Translations under genes and position numbers: made by a program
The notes under the pieces: generated by a model
What the model was told of the DNA's origin: nothing
Databases searched by the model: none
What the model saw: the letters and a program-made list of their open reading frames with translations, nothing else
DNA from: JAHFUI01 sp041485905
GTDB lineage: Bacteria; Acidobacteriota; Vicinamibacteria; Vicinamibacterales; CAVVIG01
DNA: 6,314 nucleotides
NCBI GenBank assembly: GCA_041485905.1
Contig: JBGPKK010000241.1
Location: 1 to 6,314, forward strand
Direction: 5' to 3'
Part shown: positions 1 to 5,748 of the stretch, one piece after another
Layout: the number at the start of each line of letters is the position of its first letter
Numbering within the stretch: the first letter of the stretch is position 1

Positions 1-139
1 AGCGGTCACAAACGCCAGGCAGGCCGTCTTCGTTCCAGCGATAGGCTCGCGATCGGGCGTGATCGTGTGGAAAATGCTCCCACGCCGTCCCACCGGCCGA
101 ATAGTCTTCCCGTACCGTGCCCCACGCACGCTCGCTCAG
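1..139 (-). pseudogene. MGH1-type (GH63-like) glucosidase, 5'-truncated fragment running off the window
   Basis: Read on the minus strand from 139 down to 1, this frame gives 46 residues beginning LSERAWGTVREDYS and continuing with WEHFPHDHARSRAYRW and NEDGLPG. This is the strongly conserved N-terminal block of large bacterial glucosidases with an MGH1-like (GH63-related) alpha/alpha-barrel domain, where LSER-WGTVREDYS and FPHDHARSRAYRWGEDG are near-invariant. In that family about 15 to 25 residues normally precede LSER. Here the sequence upstream is instead the end of a Usp remnant, and the frame runs back to an in-frame TGA without any ATG or GTG. So the native start and first residues are missing. 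The frame is open to the window edge, so the rest of the gene may lie beyond base 1. If it is still translated, it would need an unusual start or coupling. Family recognition is from remembered conserved motifs and is fairly sure; substrate is unknown. Confidence 0.72.
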
Positions 140-425
140 ATTGCCGGCTGACCAATTTCGATCAGGATGTCCACGCCGATGCCTGCAATGGTCGCCGCTT
201 CACAATGGGCCGCAGCTTCGTCGCGGAGACGCTCCGTTTCGGTGTCGCCAGTGGCTTCGCCGCGGCCCGACATCCCGAGGCCGGGAATTGACAAAGCATC
301 GGGCTGGAAACGTGGAGTGCCGTGATTCGCGCCTTGTACCAGCCGGCGATGACGACTGCCTGATCAACCGCGTGCGTCGACGCGTCCGAGAAATCGATCG
401 GGCACAGAACGCATTTGATGTCCAT
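136..425 (-). pseudogene. Universal stress protein (UspA family), frameshifted and truncated
   Basis: The start is ATG at 425-423, 7 bases after a good Shine-Dalgarno GGGAGGT (439-433); a GTG at 431 is too close to that site. The first frame reads MDIKCVLCPIDFSD, then THAVDQAVVIAG and ITALHV. This is the beta1-alpha1-beta2 start of UspA proteins, including the P-x-DFS-x-S-type turn. Near 300-310 the Usp-like reading jumps to another frame, which gives ERLRDEAAAHCEAA and AGIGVDILIEIGQPA, the next alpha2-beta3 segment of the family. That frame ends at TGA (138-136). The C-terminal half, including the G-x-x-G ATP-loop region (VMGTHG-x-x-G) found in ATP-binding Usp proteins, is absent; about 95 codons remain of a usual 140 to 160. 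Directly after GQPA the sequence becomes glucosidase. It lies about 40 bases downstream of the alpha/beta hydrolase gene and was probably in its operon. Confidence 0.82.
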
Positions 426-464
426 CCTCACGACCTCCCGGCGAATACGCGAGCGACGCGCCCG

Positions 465-1166
465 TTACGGATCCACACTAACGGGCCGCGCCGGAAGAGC
501 CGGTTGTAGACATCGAATGAACCAATTGCCCGCGAGTTCGGCCACTCGTTCGAGCGTTCCGGGCTCCTCAAAGAGATGCGTCGCGCCAGGCACGATCTCG
601 AGCGTGACTTCAGCATGCATCTGTTGCATCGCATCACGATTCATCTGAATCACCGGCGTATCGAGACCACCGACGATCAGCAGCGTCGGCGCAGCAACAC
701 GCGGCAACGACATTCCGGCAAGATCAGGACGTCCTCCGCGCGAGACGACCGTGGCAATCTCCTTCGGTCGTGCGGCGGCCGCCATCAACGCGGCACCGCC
801 ACCAGTGCTGGCGCCGAACAAACCGATCCGCAACGATGAGGTTTCCTTCCGTCGCCGAAGCCAGTCGACGATCGTGACCAGTCGGTCGGCGAGCATCTCG
901 ATGTCGAATCGGTACTGCGCGGTCCGGTCATCGATAGCCTCCTCCTCCGGCGTCAGCAGATCGATGAGCAACGTGGCTAAGCCGCGGCGCTCGAGCGCGC
1001 GGGCGACGTACTGATTGCGCGGGCTGCGGCGGCTGCTTCCACTGCCGTGTGCGAACAAGACGAGGCCGTGTGGCTCGGCTGGTATCCCGAGATCCCCCTG
1101 CAACCATTGATCGCCAATCGGCACACGAACCACTGCCGTACGTCTCCCCTCAACTTCTGGAGCCAT
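465..1166 (-). CDS. Alpha/beta hydrolase, dienelactone hydrolase family
   Basis: A 233-residue cytosolic alpha/beta-hydrolase of the dienelactone-hydrolase type; the real substrate cannot be read from sequence. The oxyanion-side motif is FAHGSGSSRRSPRN (38-51). The nucleophile elbow is FGASTGGGAA with Ser120 in G-x-S-x-G. The acid is probably Asp169 in VGGLDTPV, and the base is His197 in GATHLFEEPG. All three triad positions occur in the right order and spacing, so the enzyme is probably active. The family is typical of small hydrolases found beside, or fused to, phosphoribosyltransferases in stress-linked clusters; no such partner is in this window. The start ATG (1166-1164) follows GAAGAGGTG (1180-1172) with 5 bases spacing. 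It sits downstream of the deacylase and the DUF2892-like stub and upstream of the Usp remnant on the same strand. There is no signal peptide or membrane segment. Confidence 0.88.
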   Translation of the reverse strand: MAPEVEGRRTAVVRVPIGDQWLQGDLGIPAEPHGLVLFAHGSGSSRRSPRNQYVARALERRGLATLLIDLLTPEEEAIDDRTAQYRFDIEMLADRLVTIVDWLRRRKETSSLRIGLFGASTGGGAALMAAAARPKEIATVVSRGGRPDLAGMSLPRVAAPTLLIVGGLDTPVIQMNRDAMQQMHAEVTLEIVPGATHLFEEPGTLERVAELAGNWFIRCLQPALPARPVSVDP

Positions 1167-1215
1167 GCTGGCACCTCTTCCCCACGGTCAAATCCGGGCG
1201 TACGCCAGCTCGCCA

Positions 1216-1287
1216 CTATTTTCGTGGACACCTTGAGATTCTCAACGCACGATCCCAATCAGCTTCATTGATGAATTTCATGGCCAT
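1216..1287 (-). pseudogene. DUF2892/YgaP-like membrane protein, N-terminal stub
   Basis: Immediately after the TAG of the deacylase gene comes ATG-GCC-ATG, opening a 23-codon frame that ends at TAG (1218-1216). From the second ATG (1281) it reads MKFINEADWDRALRI, which resembles the N-terminus of DUF2892 (YgaP-like transmembrane) proteins: a short amphipathic lead with N-E-x-x-WDR-x-x-R-I before the first membrane helix. After this the expected hydrophobic G-x-x-L-L helix is missing; the frame reads SRCPRK and stops, and the other frames up to the next gene show no membrane segment either. Intact relatives are roughly 60 to 75 residues with two helices. A GGGAG-like Shine-Dalgarno lies just inside the end of the deacylase gene. 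I read it as a decayed gene cut shortly after its start. With only about 15 matching residues, chance similarity remains possible. Confidence 0.45.
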
Positions 1288-1797
1288 CTACTCCCGGCAC
1301 GACAACCTGAATTCCCCCACTTCGTCGAGCGGACGCTCCGCGAACCTGCCGACGATCGGCCTGACGCTGGCGGCAAAGTCCGCCCAGCGCATGCGAATCG
1401 CCTCTGTGTGGGTGCCCGCATTGAAGACGACCTCTGGCTCAGCGGCCAGCGCCACGTCGGCGAACACCTGTTGTCCGTAGAGCGGACCGAAGGGCGGCAT
1501 CGCTCCCGGTTCAGAATCCGGAAACAGCCGTCGCAGCTCCTCCTCCCGCGCGAGCCGGATCTCGTCACCTCCCGCGAGCTCCAGCAGCCGGTCGAGATTC
1601 ACTACCAGCGGCGCTGACAGCACCGCCTGGATTGGCTCGCCGTCAACGAAACAGATGACGACCTTGGCCCAGTCCCGACCCGGGACGTGCATGGCAGCCG
1701 CCTCCTCCTGCGCGGTGTACGCAGGTCTGTGCGGCAGAACCGTGTAAGCGACGTGTGCCTCGCGAAGGAACTCATGGATCGCCGATGTGGCTGCCAT
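1288..1797 (-). CDS. YbaK/ProX-type aminoacyl-tRNA deacylase
   Basis: A 169-residue single-domain protein of the YbaK/aminoacyl-tRNA-synthetase-associated (INS-like) family. Characterised members hydrolyse mischarged aminoacyl-tRNA (for example Ala- or Cys-tRNA-Pro) in trans in the cytosol. Visible family features are an N-terminal helix followed by TVLPHRPAYTAQEEAAAMHV (19-38), the conserved Lys45 in WAKVVICFVDG, the loop PGAMPPFGPLYG (97-108), and the C-terminal NAGTHTEAIRMRWADF (126-141). Length is normal for a free-standing editor. The start at 1797 is chosen because AAGGAGG (1809-1803) lies 5 bases upstream and family similarity begins there; the same frame extends to 1959 but that part is not protein-like. 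It is the first gene of the minus-strand group and divergent from the HAD/ATPase gene. Which amino acid it edits, or whether it acts on tRNA at all, cannot be decided here. Confidence 0.88.
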   Translation of the reverse strand: MAATSAIHEFLREAHVAYTVLPHRPAYTAQEEAAAMHVPGRDWAKVVICFVDGEPIQAVLSAPLVVNLDRLLELAGGDEIRLAREEELRRLFPDSEPGAMPPFGPLYGQQVFADVALAAEPEVVFNAGTHTEAIRMRWADFAASVRPIVGRFAERPLDEVGEFRLSCRE

Positions 1798-1849
1798 ACA
1801 CCCCTCCTTGCTCCGTGACCCCACCATTTCGAGCAAGGCAATTGCAATA

Positions 1850-1872
1850 CCACTCGAAAAGGTGTCGAGTGG
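1850..1872. repeat. Perfect inverted repeat, 8-base arms, 7-base spacer (operator or hairpin candidate)
   Basis: CCACTCGA (1850-1857) and TCGAGTGG (1865-1872) are exact reverse complements separated by AAAGGTG. The repeat lies 53 bases upstream of the deacylase ATG and about 100 bases upstream of the HAD/ATPase ATG. The position between divergent genes suits a dimeric regulator binding site, although a transcribed hairpin is equally possible. No specific regulator is suggested. Confidence 0.5.
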
Positions 1873-1904
1873 CCAGGATGTAAAGCAAATCGCTTCAACC
1901 GAAG

Positions 1905-1917
1905 GGCAATGATTGCC
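1905..1917. repeat. 13-base palindrome GGCAAT-G-ATTGCC
   Basis: The 6-base arms GGCAAT and ATTGCC are perfect reverse complements around a single central G. The half-site GGCAAT recurs at 1837-1842 inside the overlapping palindromes 1838-1848, about 68 bases away, so two related sites may exist in the same divergent region. The right arm also overlaps a GC hairpin (1915-1928). This is consistent with a transcription-factor operator pair, but short palindromes also arise by chance. Confidence 0.35.
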
Positions 1918-1975
1918 GGAAAGCCGGCACACCAACGCGGAAAGGCGCCAGCGTGCCATCAGAGGTCATCAGGAC

Positions 1976-3718
1976 ATGAAATTCGCCGCCCTTGCGCTCG
2001 ACTACGACGGGACGATTGCGGTGGACGGCGTGTTCGATCCCGCCGTTCGCGAAGCGGTTGCCGAGGCGCGCCGGCGCGGAATTGTCGTCATTCTGGTCAC
2101 GGGGCGGCAGCTCGCCGACCTCCATCGCATCGCCGGGGATTTGACCTGCTTCGATGTGATCGTCGGTGAAAACGGCGCGGTGCTCGAGTTCCCGTCCAGC
2201 GGCCGGCATGTCGTCGTCGGACATGCGCCCAACCCGACGTTCCTCCAAGAACTCACGCGCCGCGGCGTGCCGTTCGCCGCCGGAGAATCGGTCATCGAAG
2301 CGGACGCGAATTGGGCTGCGACGATTCTCGAGGTCATCCGGTCGCTCGAGCAGCCGCTCATCCTGACGTTCAACCGCGGACGCCTCATGGTCTTGCCGCA
2401 GGCCGTCGCCAAATCAACGGGACTGCGGCACGCGCTCCTCGCGCTCCGGGTGTCGATCCACAACACGGTCGCCATCGGTGATGCCGAAAACGATCACGAC
2501 CTGATCGAGGCCTGCGAAGTCGGAGTGGCGGTGGGATGGGGCAGCGCGGCCTTACGCGCCGTCGCCGACGAGGTGATCGCCGGCACAGGCCCGAGCGCGG
2601 TGGCCGACTACATACAGCGGGTGTCGCAGCAACCGCGTCTGTCGGCCGGCCAGATGGGTCGCCGTCGCCTCATTCTCGGTCGTCAACACAACGGAGACGA
2701 AGTCAGTCTTGCCGTCCGCGGGCGGACCATTCTTATCGCCGGGGAGCCCGGCACCGGCAAATCGTGGCTGGCAGGTCTCGTCTGCGAACAGTCGATTCTT
2801 CAAGGCTACTGCGTCTGCATCATCGATCCCGAGGGCGATTATCGATCGCTCGAGGCGCTGCCCAGCGTGATCACGCTCGGGGGCGACGATCCGCCACCGC
2901 ATGCCCGCGAGCTGCTGCGCGCGCTGCGTCACCCGGATGTCAGCGTCATCATTGACCTGTCGAAACTCTCGCGCCGCGAGAAACGGGAGTACGTGCGCAC
3001 TCTTTTGCCGTTGCTCGTCACGCTGCGGCGCAGCACCGGGCTGCCGCACAAGATCTTGCTCGACGAAGCCCACTATTTTCTCAGTGGCCCCGATAGCTCG
3101 CATCTCATTGATCCCGAATTAGCCGGGTACATCCTCGTGACGTTCCGGGTCTCAGGCTTGGCCCCCGCAATTCGCATGACTGGCGATGCAGTCGTGATGG
3201 TCACGCGTGAAACAGACCGAGACGAAGCGAACACATTGCTCCAGCTGTGCCGGCCTCAGCCCTGCGCCGCCGTGTCTCCAGACGTGTTTCGGGATCTACA
3301 GACGACCGAAGCGGCGCTGCTCCCTGGTGCCGAAGAGGCGCATGGCCACGTGCGGCGGTTCCAGTTGGCGCCCCGACTGACGTCGCATGTGCGGCACCGC
3401 ACGAAGTACCTCGATATGCCGGTTCCCGACGCGCAGGCGTTCGTCTTCACGGGCGACGGAAGGCCCGGTGCGCGCGCGCGCACCTTGAAGGCATTCACAG
3501 GACTGCTCGCAGCGCTCCCGGCCGATCGGCTGGCGGGACACCTCCGGCGGCACGACTTCTCCCGCTGGGTCGAAGAGGTGTTTCGCGATCGCCCCCTCGC
3601 TGCGCATCTTCACACGGTCGAAGCCCGTGTCGAGTCGGACGACGTGCGGGATGTCGCCGATGCCGTCGGGCAGGCGATTCGCGCGAGGTACGAAACGACC
3701 GCCGAGAATCGAACTTGA
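1976..3718 (+). CDS. Fusion protein: HAD-IIB phosphatase + HerA/DUF87-like P-loop ATPase + DUF5752-like tail
   Basis: A 580-residue cytosolic two-enzyme fusion. Residues 1-215 form a HAD hydrolase of the Cof/IIB type: motif I DYDGT (Asp9, Asp11), motif II VTGRQ (Thr42), VGENGAV (63-69), a compact cap, motif III Lys146 and motif IV GDAENDHD (168-175). All catalytic positions are present, so a phosphatase activity is likely; the substrate is unknown. Residues 225-470 form an ATPase with Walker A GEPGTGKS (256-263), a DPEGDY stretch (284-289) typical of HerA/DUF87 proteins, and Walker B KILLDEAHYF (359-368). The end, HLRRHDFSRWVEEVFRDRPLA (522-542), resembles DUF5752. ATG 1976 is preferred over upstream 1913 because AGAGGT precedes it and HAD similarity starts at once with KFAALALDYDG. 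It is the first gene of the plus-strand group, followed after 34 bases by the PFK stub. What joins phosphatase and ATPase functionally is not known to me. Confidence 0.85.
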   Translation: MKFAALALDYDGTIAVDGVFDPAVREAVAEARRRGIVVILVTGRQLADLHRIAGDLTCFDVIVGENGAVLEFPSSGRHVVVGHAPNPTFLQELTRRGVPFAAGESVIEADANWAATILEVIRSLEQPLILTFNRGRLMVLPQAVAKSTGLRHALLALRVSIHNTVAIGDAENDHDLIEACEVGVAVGWGSAALRAVADEVIAGTGPSAVADYIQRVSQQPRLSAGQMGRRRLILGRQHNGDEVSLAVRGRTILIAGEPGTGKSWLAGLVCEQSILQGYCVCIIDPEGDYRSLEALPSVITLGGDDPPPHARELLRALRHPDVSVIIDLSKLSRREKREYVRTLLPLLVTLRRSTGLPHKILLDEAHYFLSGPDSSHLIDPELAGYILVTFRVSGLAPAIRMTGDAVVMVTRETDRDEANTLLQLCRPQPCAAVSPDVFRDLQTTEAALLPGAEEAHGHVRRFQLAPRLTSHVRHRTKYLDMPVPDAQAFVFTGDGRPGARARTLKAFTGLLAALPADRLAGHLRRHDFSRWVEEVFRDRPLAAHLHTVEARVESDDVRDVADAVGQAIRARYETTAENRT

Positions 3719-3752
3719 TGCGCGCGGTCCGCATATCAAGCGAGGATGAGCG

Positions 3753-3902
3753 ATGAGGCGAATCGCGGTCCTCACGTCGGGCGGCGATACCCCTGGCACG
3801 AACGCCGCGATTCGTGCCGGATGTCGCCAAGCCAATAGTTTCCTCCAGCATCGCAATCCCACGCTCAAACCGAATGGCATGAGCAGCGCCCTTGCATGGT
3901 AG
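3753..3902 (+). pseudogene. 6-phosphofructokinase, N-terminal stub
   Basis: The ATG at 3753 has GAGG (3742-3745) 7 bases upstream and opens a 49-codon frame ending in TAG (3900-3902). It starts MRRIAVLTSGGD, then TPGTNAAIRA, which is the first beta strand and glycine-rich nucleotide-binding loop (GGD-x-PG-x-NAAIR) of PfkA-type phosphofructokinases. Similarity stops after about residue 22 (near 3818); the remaining residues, CRQANSFLQHRNPTLKP and so on, do not look like PFK, whose next residues would be another helix leading to the substrate site. Full-length enzymes are about 320 to 370 residues, so nearly the whole catalytic domain is gone. It lies 34 bases after the HAD/ATPase stop, where an intact pfk would form an operon with it. 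No activity can be expected. The loop signature is distinctive, so the family call is firm despite the short length. Confidence 0.75.
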
Positions 3903-3920
3903 AAGAGCCGCCGGCCTCCG

Positions 3921-3940
3921 AGTGCCGGATTTTCGGCACT
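3921..3940. repeat. Hairpin-forming inverted repeat upstream of the acetate-CoA ligase gene
   Basis: AGTGCCG (3921-3927) and CGGCACT (3934-3940) are perfect reverse complements with the 6-base loop GATTTT. Nine GC-rich bases and then a run of five T (3950-3954) follow, and the ligase ATG is at 3958. It could be a degenerate rho-independent terminator for the HAD/ATPase transcript, though the T run is not directly next to the stem. It could also be a leader hairpin that affects ligase translation, as there is no clear purine-rich Shine-Dalgarno before that start. Confidence 0.45.
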
Positions 3941-3957
3941 GGCCCGGGGTTTTTGTC

Positions 3958-5748
3958 ATGCCTCAATCAGCACCGAGCCTTCGCACTCGTTGGCCGGCCA
4001 TTACGAAGCGGCCTGGCGACTGGCCGGCCCTTCCAAATCTCGTCGACTATGACCGGGCACGTGCTGAGTTTTCGTGGACGAAGGCCCGCGCTGATTTGGA
4101 TGGCCTGCCGGGTGGGCGCGGGCTCAACATCGCGCACGAAGCGGTCGACCGCCACGCGGCCGGTTCAAGGCGCGATTGCGTCGCCATACGTTGGCTGTCC
4201 AAGGATGGGACCTGGCGGGACTTCACGTACGCCGCGCTACGGGATGAGACGAGCCGCTTCGCCAACGTCCTGAAAAGCCTTGGCGTAGGAAAGGGCGACC
4301 CCGTCGCCGTGCTGGCCGGGCGGATCCCGGAACTCTACATCGCCGCCCTGGGCACGCTAAAGAACGGCAGCGTTTTCACACCGCTGTTCTCCGCGTTCGG
4401 ACCGGAGCCGATTCAATCGCGCATCGCCATCGCCCGAGCCAAGGTCCTCGTGACGACCGACGTCTTATACCGCAAGAAAGTCGAGGCGCTCCGCGGCTCG
4501 CTCCCGAGCCTCGAGCATGTCCTTCTCGTTGGCGACCCGGCGTCCGTGCACACGCTCTCCGGCACTCGCCATCTTCGCAGCCTGATGGCCGAGGCCGACA
4601 TCAGCTTCATAATCCCCCCGACCGATCCGGAGGATGCGGCGCTGCTCCACTTCACAAGCGGCACCACGGGCAAACCCAAAGGCGCAGTGCATGTGCATCA
4701 GGCCGTCGTCGCGCATCACGCGACCGCGCGCCTCGCGCTCGACTTTCACCCGGACGACATCTTTTGGTGCACCGCCGATCCAGGCTGGGTCACCGGCACG
4801 TCGTACGGCATCATCGCACCACTCACGCACGGGCTCACGAGCATCGTCGACGAAGCGGAATTCGATGCCGAGCGCTGGTACACGATTCTCGGCACCGAGA
4901 AGGTAACCGTCTGGTACACAGCGCCCACCGCCATCCGAATGATGATGAAGGTCGGGCTTGAGGCCGCCAAGAAGCACCACTTGCCGTTGCTTCGCTTTCT
5001 TGCCAGCGTCGGGGAACCGCTCAATCCCGAAGCGGTCATGTGGGGCGGCGACGCCTTCGGCCGCCCGTTTCACGACAATTGGTGGCAGACAGAAACCGGC
5101 GGCATCATGGTCGCGAATTTCGCGGCAATGGAGATCCGACCGGGATCGATGGGACGACCGCTCCCGGGCATCGACGTCGCCATCGTGCGACACACGGGTG
5201 AGAACTCGCTAGAAGTGGTCGACACGCCGGATACCGAGGGTGAGCTCGCGCTTCGCCCAGGCTGGCCGTCGATGTTTCGCGGCTACCTGGCAGACGAGGA
5301 GCGGTACCGGAAGTGCTTTGTCGGCGGGTACTACCTGACCGGGGACCTGGCGACACGCGATCGCGACGGCTACTACTGGTTCATTGGCCGGGCCGACGAC
5401 GTGATCAAATCGTCCGGGCATTTGATCGGTCCCTTCGAGGTCGAGAGTGTCTTGCTGGAACACCCCTCAGTGGCTGAAGCGGGCGTGATCGGCAAGCCCG
5501 ACCCGGTGGCGCTCGAAGTCGTGAAAGCGTTCGTGTCCCTGAAGCCGGGATATGAGCCGAGCGAGAATCTGAAGCGGGAGTTGCTCGGCTTCGCGCGTGT
5601 GCGCCTTGGCGCCGCCGTCGCACCGAAAGAGATCGATTTTCGATCCAGCATCCCCAGGAACCGCGCCGGCAAGATCATGCGCCGGCTGCTCAAGGCCCGC
5701 GAACTGGGTCTACCCGAGGGCGACATCTCGACGCTGGAGGCCTCATGA
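3958..5748 (+). CDS. acsA: Acetate-CoA ligase (acetyl-CoA synthetase), AcsA type
   Basis: A 596-residue ANL-superfamily adenylating enzyme that converts acetate, ATP and CoA to acetyl-CoA, AMP and PPi in the cytosol. The P-loop is TSGTTGKPKG (233-242). The acetyl-CoA-synthetase signature DNWWQTETGG (373-382) carries the tryptophan that restricts the pocket to short acids. Later motifs are YLTGDLATRDRDGYYW with Asp463, GRADDVIKSSGH (477-488) with the hinge region, and RNRAGKIMRR (567 onward) with catalytic Lys572, the target of regulatory acetylation in this family. Length is nearer the short Bacillus AcsA form than the roughly 650-residue enteric Acs. ATG 3958 is chosen since family-like sequence (WPALPNLVDYDRAR) follows; no strong Shine-Dalgarno is visible, and 3892 or GTG 3922 are possible alternatives. 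It overlaps the PDH gene by 4 bases. Propionate is a possible second substrate. Confidence 0.92.
   Translation: MPQSAPSLRTRWPAITKRPGDWPALPNLVDYDRARAEFSWTKARADLDGLPGGRGLNIAHEAVDRHAAGSRRDCVAIRWLSKDGTWRDFTYAALRDETSRFANVLKSLGVGKGDPVAVLAGRIPELYIAALGTLKNGSVFTPLFSAFGPEPIQSRIAIARAKVLVTTDVLYRKKVEALRGSLPSLEHVLLVGDPASVHTLSGTRHLRSLMAEADISFIIPPTDPEDAALLHFTSGTTGKPKGAVHVHQAVVAHHATARLALDFHPDDIFWCTADPGWVTGTSYGIIAPLTHGLTSIVDEAEFDAERWYTILGTEKVTVWYTAPTAIRMMMKVGLEAAKKHHLPLLRFLASVGEPLNPEAVMWGGDAFGRPFHDNWWQTETGGIMVANFAAMEIRPGSMGRPLPGIDVAIVRHTGENSLEVVDTPDTEGELALRPGWPSMFRGYLADEERYRKCFVGGYYLTGDLATRDRDGYYWFIGRADDVIKSSGHLIGPFEVESVLLEHPSVAEAGVIGKPDPVALEVVKAFVSLKPGYEPSENLKRELLGFARVRLGAAVAPKEIDFRSSIPRNRAGKIMRRLLKARELGLPEGDISTLEAS

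Larger units (their letters stand above)
1798..1975. promoter_or_regulatory. Divergent intergenic control region
   Basis: These 178 bases separate the starts of the minus-strand deacylase (1797) and the plus-strand HAD/ATPase (1976), so promoters for both directions should lie here. I see no convincing sigma70-type -35/-10 pair on either strand. What stands out is dyad symmetry: CCACTCGA/TCGAGTGG (1850-1872), GGCAAT-G-ATTGCC (1905-1917), GCCGG-AAAG-CCGGC (1915-1928), and the self-complementary GCAATTGC (1838-1845) overlapping ATTGCAAT (1841-1848). The Shine-Dalgarno for the plus-strand gene is AGAGGT (1961-1966), 9 bases before its ATG. The region is locally richer in A and T around 1825-1915 than the flanking genes, as expected of a promoter region. 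Confidence 0.6.

Noticed and set aside
140..165. Glucosidase similarity extended upstream as NWSAGN before LSER
   Set aside because: It superficially recalls the NW-x-x-WG-x-Y lead of intact glucosidases, but the spacing is wrong by two residues and the same bases encode the Usp GQPA segment in another frame, so I take it as chance.
117..509. Plus-strand open frame of 130 codons over the Usp/glucosidase remnants
   Set aside because: It is Arg/His-rich with no recognisable motif; the opposite strand carries the clear Usp and glucosidase similarity.
1798..1959. 54-codon N-terminal extension of the deacylase up to 1959
   Set aside because: The extension is Cys/Ser/Trp-rich without family similarity, crosses the intergenic palindromes, and a strong AAGGAGG sits right before the internal ATG at 1797.
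1913..1975. Upstream ATG (1913) for the HAD/ATPase gene
   Set aside because: The added 21 residues are polar and unlike HAD N-termini, and ATG 1976 has its own Shine-Dalgarno and begins directly with the first HAD strand.
3247..3756. Plus-strand open frame (169 codons) overlapping the end of the HAD/ATPase
   Set aside because: It is an alternative frame of the fusion gene, very rich in Arg and Ala with no motif, and the main frame keeps family-like sequence to its stop.
4465..5193. Long minus-strand open frame (242 codons) opposite acsA
   Set aside because: It lies wholly antisense to clear ANL-ligase motifs and its translation shows no family features; long antisense frames are common in GC-rich genes.
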